A stretch of 64,000 nt of DNA from Sedimentibacter sp. SX930 (GTDB lineage Bacteria; Bacillota; Bacilli; Lactobacillales; Aerococcaceae): assembly GCA_002155105.1 (NCBI GenBank), contig MUZD01000001.1:1-64000 (forward strand), given 5' to 3'. Position 1 is the stretch's first letter. Every line of letters starts with the position of its first letter. Under the pieces are notes generated by a model. The model searched no databases. It was not told the DNA's origin and saw only the letters and a program-made list of their open reading frames with translations. The position numbers were made by a program, and so were the translations under genes. Shown here piece by piece: positions 35,928 through 44,726 of the stretch.

Positions 35928-36839
35928 ATGACCTTAAAACAACTAAGATATATGCTTGCAGTCGCGCAATACAAATCGATCAACGAAGCTGCAAAAAAAT
36001 GCTTCATTTCGCAACCTAGCCTCTCGAACGCCATCAAGGATCTTGAGGAAGAAATCGGCCTGGAGCTGTTCATCCGGACCGCCAAAGGCATCACTTTGAC
36101 CGCAGAAGGCAGCGAATTCCTGAAGTACGCCCAGCAGGTGATCGAGCAAGCGGAGTTGCTGGAGCAGCGCTACCTCGACAAGAAACCGGCCAAACAATTG
36201 TGTTCCATTTCGACTCAACATTACGCGTTCGCGGTCAGCGCGTTCGTGAACATGATCAAAAAGAGCGGAGCGGATGAATACAAGTTCACACTGCGTGAGA
36301 CGCGGACCCATGAAATCATCGAGGACGTTAAAAGTTTCCAGAGTGAAATCGGCATCCTCTATCTGGATTCGTTCAACCGCAATGCGCTAAAAAAAATCCT
36401 GCAGGAGAGCCAATTGGAGTTCCATCCTTTGTTTGAAGCGGAACCGCACATCTTTGTCAGCGTCCGCAATCCCTTGGCGTCCAAACAGAGCGTCACCTTG
36501 GCGGATCTTGAGGATTATCCCTACCTGTCGTTCGAACAGGGCGAGCATAATTCCTTTTATTTTTCGGAAGAGATACTCAGCACCGTCTTCCATAAAAAAA
36601 GCATCCTGGTCAGTGACCGCGCGACTTTGTTCAACCTGGTGATCGGTTTGGATGGCTATACCATCTCCACCGGCGTACTTAGTGAAGAGTTGAACGGCAC
36701 GGATATCGTTTCGGTTCCGTTGGATGTCGAGGACCGGATGGTGATCGGTTGGATCGCCAATAAAAAAGCCGGAATCAGCCGGCAGGCGGCCGCCTATATC
36801 AAGGAGCTGAAGGCAGTGATCCGGACCTATGGGAATTAA
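35928..36839 (+). CDS. LysR family regulator of methionine genes (MetR/MtaR-like)
   Basis: This 303-residue protein has an N-terminal winged helix-turn-helix (LKQLRYMLAVAQYKSINEAA, QPSLSNAIKDLEEE) and a LysR effector domain. It lies upstream of metF-metH in the same orientation, and a MET-box-like palindrome sits between. This arrangement fits the MtaR/MetR regulators of streptococci and relatives, which respond to homocysteine or O-acetylserine-type coinducers. It is a paralog of the regulator at 8964-9896. GAGGAGAGGG precedes the ATG. Confidence 0.88.
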   Translation: MTLKQLRYMLAVAQYKSINEAAKKCFISQPSLSNAIKDLEEEIGLELFIRTAKGITLTAEGSEFLKYAQQVIEQAELLEQRYLDKKPAKQLCSISTQHYAFAVSAFVNMIKKSGADEYKFTLRETRTHEIIEDVKSFQSEIGILYLDSFNRNALKKILQESQLEFHPLFEAEPHIFVSVRNPLASKQSVTLADLEDYPYLSFEQGEHNSFYFSEEILSTVFHKKSILVSDRATLFNLVIGLDGYTISTGVLSEELNGTDIVSVPLDVEDRMVIGWIANKKAGISRQAAAYIKELKAVIRTYGN

Positions 36840-36859
36840 CAGGTTCGCTCTTTTTTGGG

Positions 36860-36876
36860 TATAGTCTTTTGCTATA
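36860..36876 (+). promoter_or_regulatory. MET-box-like LysR operator upstream of metF
   Basis: The palindrome TATAGTCTTTTGCTATA closely matches the described MtaR/MetR box of lactic acid bacteria (TATAG...CTATA, 17 bp). It lies about 160 bp before metF, at the place expected for a LysR-type activator. Confidence 0.65.
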
Positions 36877-37038
36877 GCTGAGTATATTTTTTTGGTGTTA
36901 CTCTATATCTTCATTTCATGGCATACTATTGGAAATAAATGACTTCTTGTGGAAGTCATCAACTGACATGATCAATTGTACACAAAGTAAGTGCGCTTAA
37001 CATTTGCCACTTTGAACAAATTGAGGGAGGACATGATT

Positions 37039-37938
37039 ATGAAGATTAGAGATATGATCAGCAAAGGGGAACCAACCGTTTCGTTTGAAATTTTTCCGCC
37101 GAAAAGCAGTTATTCCCTTGAAACGGTGTTCGACACATTGGGCGAATTGAAGGATCTGCATCCCGATTTCATTTCTGTGACGTACGGCGCCGGCGGGACA
37201 GCCCAAAGCAACACGGTCGAAATTGCATCGCGCATCAAAAAGGATTTCGGAATCGAATCGATCGCCCATTTGACCGGCTGCACCTCGACAAAAGAGGGCA
37301 TGAGACGGACACTGGCATCGATCAAGGATAGCGGCATCGAAAATATCCTGGCTTTGCGCGGGGATATCCCGCAAGAAAAATTGGCGGACAAGAATTGGAA
37401 TCCGGAATACCGCTATGCTTCCGAGCTCATCGACGACATCAAAGCAGCAGGCGATTTTTCGATCGGAGCGGCCTGCTATCCGGAAGGACATGTCGATTCC
37501 ATCAACAAAGTGGATGACCTGAAAAATCTGAAAAGGAAAATGGACCATGGAGCTGACTTCATGATCACGCAGCTTTTCTACGATAATGATCTTTTCTATC
37601 AGTTCAAGGAGAAATTGGATCTCGTCGGCATCGAACAGCCGGTCATCGCCGGGATACTGCCGGTCCTGAACATCAAACAAGTGAAACGGATCCAGGAAAT
37701 TTCCGGCTGCAACCTGCCGCCGAAATTCCTGCGGATACTCGAAAGATACGAACATGATCCGGCATCACTGCAGGAAGCTGGCATCGCCTACGCAGTCGAT
37801 CAGATCATTGATCTGCTTTCTTCCGGAGTGGATGGCGTCCACATCTACACGATGAACAAGCCTGACGCGACAAGAAGGATCATGGAGAACATCTCCTGTG
37901 TCCGCAAGGCGGTCTGCAGAAAAGAGCCGCAAAGATGA
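37039..37938 (+). CDS. metF: 5,10-methylenetetrahydrofolate reductase
   Basis: This 299-residue flavoenzyme makes methyl-THF for methionine synthesis. Typical MetF blocks are EPTVSFEIFPPKS (with the catalytic Glu), PDFISVTYGAGGT, HLTGCTSTKEGM, ILALRGDIPQ, GAACYPEGH and DFMITQLFYDNDLFYQF. GAGGGAGG eight bases before ATG 37039 sets the start, while the ATG at 37033 is too close. Its stop overlaps the next gene (ATGA), tying it to the MetH reactivation protein. Confidence 0.95.
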   Translation: MKIRDMISKGEPTVSFEIFPPKSSYSLETVFDTLGELKDLHPDFISVTYGAGGTAQSNTVEIASRIKKDFGIESIAHLTGCTSTKEGMRRTLASIKDSGIENILALRGDIPQEKLADKNWNPEYRYASELIDDIKAAGDFSIGAACYPEGHVDSINKVDDLKNLKRKMDHGADFMITQLFYDNDLFYQFKEKLDLVGIEQPVIAGILPVLNIKQVKRIQEISGCNLPPKFLRILERYEHDPASLQEAGIAYAVDQIIDLLSSGVDGVHIYTMNKPDATRRIMENISCVRKAVCRKEPQR

Positions 37939-38600
37939 AGACGGATCTGAAGCTGGTCGCAAAGTATCTAGGCTTCGGCAACAAACAACCGGACGAACGG
38001 ACAAAGAACGATATGGAGATGATCGCTGCCCAGTTTGAGCAAGCAATCACGGGGAAATGGACTTATGGACACTATCTCCTGGACCACTCAGTTGAGGGCT
38101 TGATCACGCTGGAGGGGACCGCTGTTGTGTTGGAAGGAAAAAGCATCAACCGCACGCTTAAGCGCTGCAAAGAAGCCTATATCATGGTCTGCACATTAGG
38201 CGCGCAAGGAGATTTCATCATTGAACGCAATAAAATGATGTCCCCGACTTTGGGCATGATCGCTGATGCTTGTGCATCCGCATTCGTCGAGACGATCGCG
38301 GACAGGTGCCAGCAAGAAATCGAAAGTCAACTACCAACGGGAGCCTCATTGACTTTCCGTTACGCGCCCGGATACGGGGATCTGCCTTTGGCCACCAACA
38401 AAACGCTGCTCGGGGAATTGCAGTCCGACAAACGGATCGGAGTCCATCTGACGGATTCGATGCTGATGACGCCAAGAAAATCGATAGTGGCGATATTGGG
38501 TGTTCTGGAGGAAGGCATCTCCAAAGGGAAGAATCATCGCTGCGGGAACACAAGCTGCAGCGAGTGCGATCTGAACGACAGCTGCACGGCCAGAAGTTAA
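37935..38600 (+). CDS. Stand-alone MetH activation-domain protein
   Basis: This 221-residue protein resembles the C-terminal reactivation domain of cobalamin-dependent methionine synthase. It has a conserved RYAPGYGDLPL segment, which corresponds to the RPAPGY motif that binds SAM in MetH, and LTDSMLMTPRKSIVAILGV. A C-terminal cysteine cluster (CGNTSCSECDLNDSC) may bind metal, as in related clostridial proteins. It should remethylate inactive cob(II)alamin on the short MetH encoded next door, using SAM and an electron donor. The 4-bp overlap with metF shows coupling. Confidence 0.85.
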   Translation: MKTDLKLVAKYLGFGNKQPDERTKNDMEMIAAQFEQAITGKWTYGHYLLDHSVEGLITLEGTAVVLEGKSINRTLKRCKEAYIMVCTLGAQGDFIIERNKMMSPTLGMIADACASAFVETIADRCQQEIESQLPTGASLTFRYAPGYGDLPLATNKTLLGELQSDKRIGVHLTDSMLMTPRKSIVAILGVLEEGISKGKNHRCGNTSCSECDLNDSCTARS

Positions 38601-38619
38601 GTTAGGGGGGACAAAAAGA

Positions 38620-41001
38620 ATGGATATCAGAAAACAAATTGGGGAAGAACTGCTTCTCTTCGATGGAGCGATGGGCACGATGCTCCAGAAATACGGGATG
38701 AAAGCCGGCCAAAACCCGGAAGCGTTGAATCTGGAGGATCCCGCGCTGCTAAGCCGGATCCATCGGGAATACGTCGAAGCCGGCGCACAATTCATCACGA
38801 CAAACACATTCGGCGCCAATGCCTACAAACTGCAGGAAACGGGCTATTCCGTCGCGGAAGTGGTGACTGCTGCAGTTGGAATTGCCAAAGCGGCAACGGC
38901 AGGATCAGGGGCGCAGGTGGCGCTCGATATCGGACCGGTAGGGAAGATGATGAAACCGATCGGATTGCTTGATTTCGATCAGGCTTACGACTATTTCCGC
39001 GAGCAAGTGGTGATTGGGGCTGCGGCCGGAGCGGATCTGATCCTCATCGAAACGATGTCGGACTTGGCGGAAATGCGCGCAGCCGTTTTGGCGGCGAAAG
39101 AAAACAGCAACCTGCCGATCTTCGCGACGATGACCTTTACGGATGACGGCAACACTTTGACCGGGACCGAGCCGGAGATCATGGCGCTCTCTTTGGATGC
39201 TTTGGGTGTGGATGCACTGGGCGTGAACTGTTCATTGGGGCCTAAGGAGCTGATTCCCATCATCAAAAGGATATTGGCATTCACAAATACGCCAGTGATG
39301 GTGCAGGCGAATGCAGGTATCCCTGTGACGGAAGCAGGAGTCGCCAAGTATAATGTCGTTTCCGCGGCTTACCTTGAGGTCGCGAAGGAATTGGCCGGTT
39401 TGGGGGTTTCTGTTATCGGCGGGTGCTGCGGTACGACCCCGGAATACATCCGTGATCTGCAGCAGGCCACAACTTTTTTTGCAAAGAGGGAAATCAATCA
39501 ATTGAAACGTTATGTCTGTTCCGCGCAGAAGAAGGTTTGCTTGGATGGCCAGATCACCCTCATCGGTGAACGGATCAACCCGTCAGGCAACAAGGCTTTG
39601 AAGGAACAATTCGTGGCAGGCAATCCGTTGGCGGCCATCAAAGTCGCTTTCGAACAAGTCCAAAAAGGCGCGGATGTGCTGGACGTCAACACCTCTTTGC
39701 CGATGATCGACGAAACGGATTACATGACAAAAATCATCGATGGCATGAGCGGCCTGGTGGAAGCGCCGCTGCAGTTCGATTCGACCAAACCGGAAGTGCT
39801 TGAAGCAGCTTTGAGGCGCTACAGCGGCGTTGCAATCGTCAATTCGGTCAACGGGAAAGAATCCTCGATGGCCGAAATCTATCCGATCGTCCAGAAATAC
39901 GGCGCCTTTGTCGTGGCCTTGTGCCTGGATGAAGCCGGTATTCCGGATGATGCGGTTGGCCGGACCAAGGTCGCCCAGAAGCTGATTGATCGAGCGGGAG
40001 CGTATGGCATCGGTGCAGAGCGCTTGTTGGTGGATTGCCTTGTGCTCACTGCGGCTGCCCAGCAGAAAGCGGTCATGGAGACGTTGAAGGCATTGCGTTG
40101 GGTCAAGGAAAACACGAAGGCGTTGACTACTTTGGGGTTGAGCAACGTTTCCTATGGACTGCCTTTCCGAGCCTTGATCAACCGAACCTATTTTGCGATG
40201 GCCCTGACTTCGGGATTGGATACGGTCATCATCAACCCAGGGGCCGACGGAATCGTCGACACGATGCGCGCCTTCAATGTTCTTTCAGGGCAAGACGAAG
40301 GTGCCATCGACTATATCGACTACAACAACAAAAAGGCTGTGGTCAAATCCGATGGTCCCAAGCAGGAAAACGTGGTCCGTTCCTACCGGGAAATGCTGTT
40401 GGAGGGCGACGAAACAGGTATCATGAAGGCAACCAACGCCTTGCTTAAAGACAATACGCCATTGGCTGTCGTGGACGATCACATCGTGCCGGCATTGGAT
40501 GAAGTCGGCAAGCTCTATGAACAGAAAAACATCTTCTTGCCTCAGTTGATTCGTGCTGCCGAAACGGCCGGAAAAGCTTTCGAGACGATCCGTGCAAAAC
40601 TTGCTGCAGGCAATGAGAAGCTGGAATCGAAGGGGACCATCGTGATGGCTACCGTAAGAGGGGATATCCACGATATCGGAAAGAATCTGGCGAAAGTTCT
40701 GCTTGAAAACTATGGCTACGACGTCATCGACCTGGGCAAAGATGTTCCGATTGAGGAGGTTGTGGCGGTTGCCAAGCAACATCAGGTCAAACTGGTCGGG
40801 CTGTCTGCGTTGATGACGACGACCGTCACTGCGATGGAGGATACAATCACAGCTTTGCGCGAGGCGGGTTTGCCTGTGAAAGTTTTCGTCGGAGGGGCTG
40901 TACTGACAGAAAAATACGCCAAAGCCATCGGTGCGGACTACTATTGCAAAGATGCCCGAGCCGGCGTCACCGTAGCCGAAGAAGTCTTCAGTGCAAACTA
41001 A
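38620..41001 (+). CDS. metH: Cobalamin-dependent methionine synthase lacking the activation domain
   Basis: This 793-residue enzyme transfers the methyl group from methyl-THF to homocysteine through cobalamin. Domains in order: homocysteine-binding barrel (residues 1-290, zinc cysteines in VNCSLG and GGCCGTTPEYI), pterin-binding barrel (about 310-570, GERINPSG, DVLDVNTS), cobalamin cap (about 580-660) and Rossmann-like cobalamin domain with DIHDIGKNL at about residue 683. The family of about 1,200 residues usually adds a C-terminal reactivation domain. Here that part is the separate upstream gene. GGGGGG precedes the ATG. Confidence 0.95.
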   Translation: MDIRKQIGEELLLFDGAMGTMLQKYGMKAGQNPEALNLEDPALLSRIHREYVEAGAQFITTNTFGANAYKLQETGYSVAEVVTAAVGIAKAATAGSGAQVALDIGPVGKMMKPIGLLDFDQAYDYFREQVVIGAAAGADLILIETMSDLAEMRAAVLAAKENSNLPIFATMTFTDDGNTLTGTEPEIMALSLDALGVDALGVNCSLGPKELIPIIKRILAFTNTPVMVQANAGIPVTEAGVAKYNVVSAAYLEVAKELAGLGVSVIGGCCGTTPEYIRDLQQATTFFAKREINQLKRYVCSAQKKVCLDGQITLIGERINPSGNKALKEQFVAGNPLAAIKVAFEQVQKGADVLDVNTSLPMIDETDYMTKIIDGMSGLVEAPLQFDSTKPEVLEAALRRYSGVAIVNSVNGKESSMAEIYPIVQKYGAFVVALCLDEAGIPDDAVGRTKVAQKLIDRAGAYGIGAERLLVDCLVLTAAAQQKAVMETLKALRWVKENTKALTTLGLSNVSYGLPFRALINRTYFAMALTSGLDTVIINPGADGIVDTMRAFNVLSGQDEGAIDYIDYNNKKAVVKSDGPKQENVVRSYREMLLEGDETGIMKATNALLKDNTPLAVVDDHIVPALDEVGKLYEQKNIFLPQLIRAAETAGKAFETIRAKLAAGNEKLESKGTIVMATVRGDIHDIGKNLAKVLLENYGYDVIDLGKDVPIEEVVAVAKQHQVKLVGLSALMTTTVTAMEDTITALREAGLPVKVFVGGAVLTEKYAKAIGADYYCKDARAGVTVAEEVFSAN

Positions 41002-41050
41002 AAATCCCGGAAGAGACTCCATTCAAAATGGGTCTCTTCCGGGATTTTTC
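41000..41050. terminator. Bidirectional intrinsic terminator
   Basis: AAAAATCCCGGAAGAGAC pairs with GTCTCTTCCGGGATTTTT between convergent metH and the OFA transporter. Confidence 0.95.
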
Positions 41051-41052
41051 TT

Positions 41053-42303
41053 TTAGGCTGGATGTCTCGTTTTATTCATGTCATCCGGTTTTTTTCTTAG
41101 TAGGAAGGCGCTGATGAAGAGCGCGACCGAATACAGTGCCAACACGACATAGAGAACGTTGTTGAAGGAACCTGTCTTCGCAATGATGAAGGCACTCAAT
41201 TGGTTCCCGGAAAGTCCGGCGAAAGCCCAGGCCGATAAAGCCAGTCCGTGGATGGTGCTGATGCTGTTCATCCCGAAGCGGTCGGCAAGCAGCGGCGGAA
41301 GGCTGGAGAAACCGCCGCCATAGCCGGCGTTGATGACACAAAGCGTAATGATGACTAAAGGAGCGATTGCGTTGTTGATGCCGTTCGCCAAAAGCGTAAG
41401 CGCCGTAGCAGCGATAGACAGACCGAAAATCCAGATATAAATGGTGTTTCTATCCTTCAACCTGTCTCCGAAAGATGCAAAGCCAAGCCGCCCACTTGCG
41501 TTGAAGAGTGCCGTCAACGAGCTGATCACTCCGACAGCACCGAAGCCGATGAAGTGCAGCAAATCCTTCTCTTGTGAGATGAGCGCCAAGCCGCAAGTGA
41601 TGTTAATGAAGAACATCAACCAGATGCCGATGAAGGTTTTGTTCTTGAAGATGTCGAGGATGTTTTCTCCCTTCTTCATCTTCACGGATACTTCCACCCA
41701 ATCGGACGGTTTTTTCAACAGAAGGTGGCCGATAAACATCATGATGAAATAAACGACAGCCAGGATATAGAACAGTTTGTAGAGCCGGGTTGGGTCAACG
41801 AGCGTACCGTCCGCATTTGTTGCACCCAAAAGCATCTCGATGATCGGGCTGGCGATGACCTTGGCCAATCCGAATCCTGCTACCGCTATCCCTGTAGCCA
41901 AGCCTTTATTGTTTTTGAACCAGAGCATCAGCGTTTTGACCGGCGAGAGATAGCCGATGCCGCAACCGATGCCCATCAGGACTCCGTAAGTCAGAAAAAT
42001 GCCGATCAAGGATTTCTGCTGGATGAAGAATCCGGTACCGGCCATCCCGGCGGCGAAGCAAACCGCCGCAATCAGGGAAGACTTGTGGATATCTTTTTCC
42101 ACGGCTCTACCCGCGAAGGCAGCCGACATGCCAAGGAAGAAGATGGCGATGCTGAAAGCCCATTCGACATCTCCTTTCGGCTTGCCGATATATTCGGCGA
42201 TGCCCCCCTTCAGCAAAGACCAGCAGTAGACTGTTCCGATGCTGCAATGGATCAGCAGTGCCGGCACAGCGGCACGCATCCATTTATTTTCAATATTATT
42301 CAT
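41053..42303 (-). CDS. MFS transporter, OFA (oxalate/formate antiporter) family
   Basis: This 416-residue protein has 12 membrane helices with the OFA pattern: IHCSIGTVYCWSLLKGGI at the start, GVLMGIGCGIGYLSPVKTLM, KGLATGIAVAGFGLAKV and later GYGGGFSSLPPLLADRFG. OFA members exchange mono- or dicarboxylates, and the substrate here is not shown. GGGGGG precedes the ATG. The gene stands alone. Confidence 0.9.
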   Translation of the reverse strand: MNNIENKWMRAAVPALLIHCSIGTVYCWSLLKGGIAEYIGKPKGDVEWAFSIAIFFLGMSAAFAGRAVEKDIHKSSLIAAVCFAAGMAGTGFFIQQKSLIGIFLTYGVLMGIGCGIGYLSPVKTLMLWFKNNKGLATGIAVAGFGLAKVIASPIIEMLLGATNADGTLVDPTRLYKLFYILAVVYFIMMFIGHLLLKKPSDWVEVSVKMKKGENILDIFKNKTFIGIWLMFFINITCGLALISQEKDLLHFIGFGAVGVISSLTALFNASGRLGFASFGDRLKDRNTIYIWIFGLSIAATALTLLANGINNAIAPLVIITLCVINAGYGGGFSSLPPLLADRFGMNSISTIHGLALSAWAFAGLSGNQLSAFIIAKTGSFNNVLYVVLALYSVALFISAFLLRKKPDDMNKTRHPA

Positions 42304-42536
42304 TTTGAAGCCCCCCTTGGGTAATGATAGTATGGATTGCGTGAATATTTTATCAATCTATCGTCATCATACTATCGATTCGCGGGTAATGCAATCGCTT
42401 TCTGACGCGGCCGGGAATAGGCAGTTTGTCCAATCTACAATGTTTTTCCCTGGGAGGCCGCGCAGACGGAATTTTCTGGAAAAATCGAAGATTTGTCGGT
42501 AATATGAACTATGGACAGTGAAGGAGGAGTCAGGAT

Positions 42537-43673
42537 ATGCAAGTGAATATTAGGAAAGCAGAGCTGCAGGATTTGGCTGCACTGAAAATAATCGAGGATG
42601 CGTGTTTTCCGGAAGCCGAGGCGGCGACGCTTGAATCACTCAGTGAGCGGTTGCACCTGTTCCCTGAGAGCTTCCTGGTTGCCGAAGCCGAGGGCGTACT
42701 GGTGGGATTCGTGAACGGAGCCGTCATCGATGAACCGATCATCCGCGATGCCCACTACCATGATGCTGCCTTGCATAATCCGGATGGCGCTTATCAAAGC
42801 GTCTTCGGGTTGGATGTGGTTCCGGCCTTCAGGAGGACGGGAATCGCGGAAAAGTTGCTGACCGCATTGATCGAAGCGGCCAGACAAGCGGGCAGAAAAG
42901 GCTTGACGCTTTGCTGCAAAGAAGAAAAGATTCCTTACTACGAGAAGTTCGGGTTGGTGAACAGCGGCAGATCGAGCTCCACGCACGGGAATGCCGTGTG
43001 GTACGATATGATTCTGCATTTTGAAGAAGAAAAAAGGGGAGAGCAAATGGATCTGAAAATCATATTGGCGAGTCAATCGCCAAGACGCAACGAACTGCTG
43101 TCCTTGTGCATCAAGGACTTCGCGGTCCAGGCTGCGGATATCGACGAAAAAGCGATAGAAGAACGCATTTTAGCCTCAGCGGGACAGGGAACATTTTTGG
43201 ACACCGCCACGGAACTTGTGGAAACATTGGCGCGGGAAAAAGCGGCGGTCATCCACCGTGAGAACAGCGAAGCGATGGTCATCGGCTCCGACACTGTGGT
43301 CGTGTTGGACGAAAAAATCCTCGGCAAACCGGTTGATGAGGCCGATGCCTATGCGATGCTGCGCGCACTGGCTGGCAAGACCCATTCGGTCCTGACTGGT
43401 GTCAGCATTTTATGGGGCGAAAAGGAAGAGACCTTTGCTTCTGAGACGAAAGTCAGCTTCTTCGAGTGGGACGATCGGATGGCGAAGGGAGTGAAGGCAT
43501 ACGTGGCATCGGGCAAGCCGATGGATAAAGCCGGAGCATACGGCATCCAGGAGGAAGCTGCGCTCTGGGTTTCCGGTATCGAAGGCGACTACAACACGAT
43601 CGTCGGTTTTCCAATCGCATTGGTCGATAAAGCCATCCACCGTTTGCTGACGGAGGCGGAAGCAGAAAAATAG
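42537..43673 (+). CDS. Fused GNAT acetyltransferase and Maf nucleotide pyrophosphatase
   Basis: One open frame of 378 codons joins two enzymes. Residues 1-165 are a GNAT domain (VNIRKAELQDLAALKIIEDA, FGLDVVPAFRRTGIAEKLL, YYEKFGLVNSG). Residues 171-378 are a complete Maf-like protein (IILASQSPRRNELL, VIGSDTVVVLDEKILGKP, DKAGAYGIQ), a nucleoside-triphosphate pyrophosphatase that rejects modified bases or acts at the septum. An ideal GGGGAG site five bases before ATG 43047 could also give Maf alone. The linker EEEKRGEQ is unremarkable. Whether the product is a fusion, two proteins or both needs expression data. Confidence 0.85.
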   Translation: MQVNIRKAELQDLAALKIIEDACFPEAEAATLESLSERLHLFPESFLVAEAEGVLVGFVNGAVIDEPIIRDAHYHDAALHNPDGAYQSVFGLDVVPAFRRTGIAEKLLTALIEAARQAGRKGLTLCCKEEKIPYYEKFGLVNSGRSSSTHGNAVWYDMILHFEEEKRGEQMDLKIILASQSPRRNELLSLCIKDFAVQAADIDEKAIEERILASAGQGTFLDTATELVETLAREKAAVIHRENSEAMVIGSDTVVVLDEKILGKPVDEADAYAMLRALAGKTHSVLTGVSILWGEKEETFASETKVSFFEWDDRMAKGVKAYVASGKPMDKAGAYGIQEEAALWVSGIEGDYNTIVGFPIALVDKAIHRLLTEAEAEK

Positions 43674-43685
43674 CTTATCGCCCGT

Positions 43686-43828
43686 TTTCTCCGATGAAGC
43701 GCTCGTTGGCCGGAGGAACACTACAGAATGAGAGCTCGAACTCCGGGGAAGATGCGCTGGCCGGAGAATAGCGCCAGAAAAAGAGCGCCAACTACGGGGA
43801 GAGCCCCATTCACCGGAGCTACAGCGCA
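43686..43828. repeat. Tandem palindromic repeat, family B, three units
   Basis: CTCCG or CTACG starts at 43689, 43741 and 43792, a 51-52 bp period. The middle unit reads CTCCGGGGAAGATGCG then CTGGCCGGAG. The spacer holds GCGCCAGAAAAAGAGCGCC, itself a small inverted repeat. It fills the gap after the Maf stop. Confidence 0.8.
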
Positions 43829-43846
43829 AAAAAATAAATACCGAAA

Positions 43847-43888
43847 AAAACCGGCGAAGCCTCGCAAAGGCATTCGTCGGTTTTTTAG
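43847..43888. terminator. Bidirectional intrinsic terminator
   Basis: AAACCGGCGAAGCC pairs with GGCATTCGTCGGTTT, followed by T on both strands, between the convergent Maf fusion and acetyltransferase genes. Confidence 0.85.
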
Positions 43889-43902
43889 CATTATTCGTGT
43901 AT

Positions 43903-44472
43903 TCAGGAATTGGAATCGGAAAGCTCGATGTGACGGATCACTCGTGCCGGATTCCCAGCAATCACGACATTATCAGGGAAAGATTTTGTCACGACGCTGC
44001 CCATACCGACGACGACATTGTCCCCCAACGTGACACCCGGACCGATCACGGAAGAGCCGCCGATCCAGACATTGTTCCCGATCGTGATCGGTTTGCCGTA
44101 TTCCCAGCCGCTGTTCCGTTCTACAGGATCAAGCGGATGGGTGGCGGTATAGAGGCTGACATTCGGCGCAATCATCACGTTGTTCCCGAAAGTGACCGGG
44201 CACGTGTCCAGTATCGTACAATTGAAGTTCGCATAGAAATTCTCGCCGACAAAAATATTGAAGCCGTAATCCAGCGAAAACGTCGGTTCGATATAAATAT
44301 TTTCCCCAGTTTTTCCGAACCAGTTTTTCAACAGCTCACTGCGCTTGCGGGCATCCGTTTCGTTGTTGAAAAGGTGCATCTTTTCCCGGGAACTGTGCCG
44401 CATCGAGGAAAGCTCCGGATTGCTGGAAAAATAAAGTTCACCGGCGATCATTTTTTCTAGTTCTGATTTCAT
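43903..44472 (-). CDS. Maltose/galactoside O-acetyltransferase family protein
   Basis: This 189-residue hexapeptide-repeat (left-handed beta-helix) acetyltransferase starts [20 protein letters not shown], as in Maa-type enzymes. It has the active-site region [16 protein letters not shown], with His, followed by hexapeptide repeats ([45 protein letters not shown]). Sugar specificity cannot be read from sequence. GGAG lies before the ATG. Confidence 0.9.
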   Translation of the reverse strand: MKSELEKMIAGELYFSSNPELSSMRHSSREKMHLFNNETDARKRSELLKNWFGKTGENIYIEPTFSLDYGFNIFVGENFYANFNCTILDTCPVTFGNNVMIAPNVSLYTATHPLDPVERNSGWEYGKPITIGNNVWIGGSSVIGPGVTLGDNVVVGMGSVVTKSFPDNVVIAGNPARVIRHIELSDSNS

Positions 44473-44726
44473 TTTATAGTCTCCTTACGTATAGGATAGT
44501 AAATTTTTTTATTATTTTTACTAATTATAACGAAACATTTACTGATTTGATATACGAAATGAATCAGGCGCTATTTTATTTTACGTTTAAAAAAAATCTT
44601 TTGACTGGAACAAAACATATTGGATTTTCGGAAATCGGCCTGTTAAATTTTGGATTGTAAAGCATAAATGCAGTAAGATGTGTGTAAGCGATAACATTTT
44701 TGAAGTGGATGATTGGGGTTGGTGAA

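Noticed and set aside
36840-37038. Possible SAM or T-box leader before metF
   Set aside because: No K-turn SAM-I core, no T-box sequence and no terminator. The LysR box explains regulation better.
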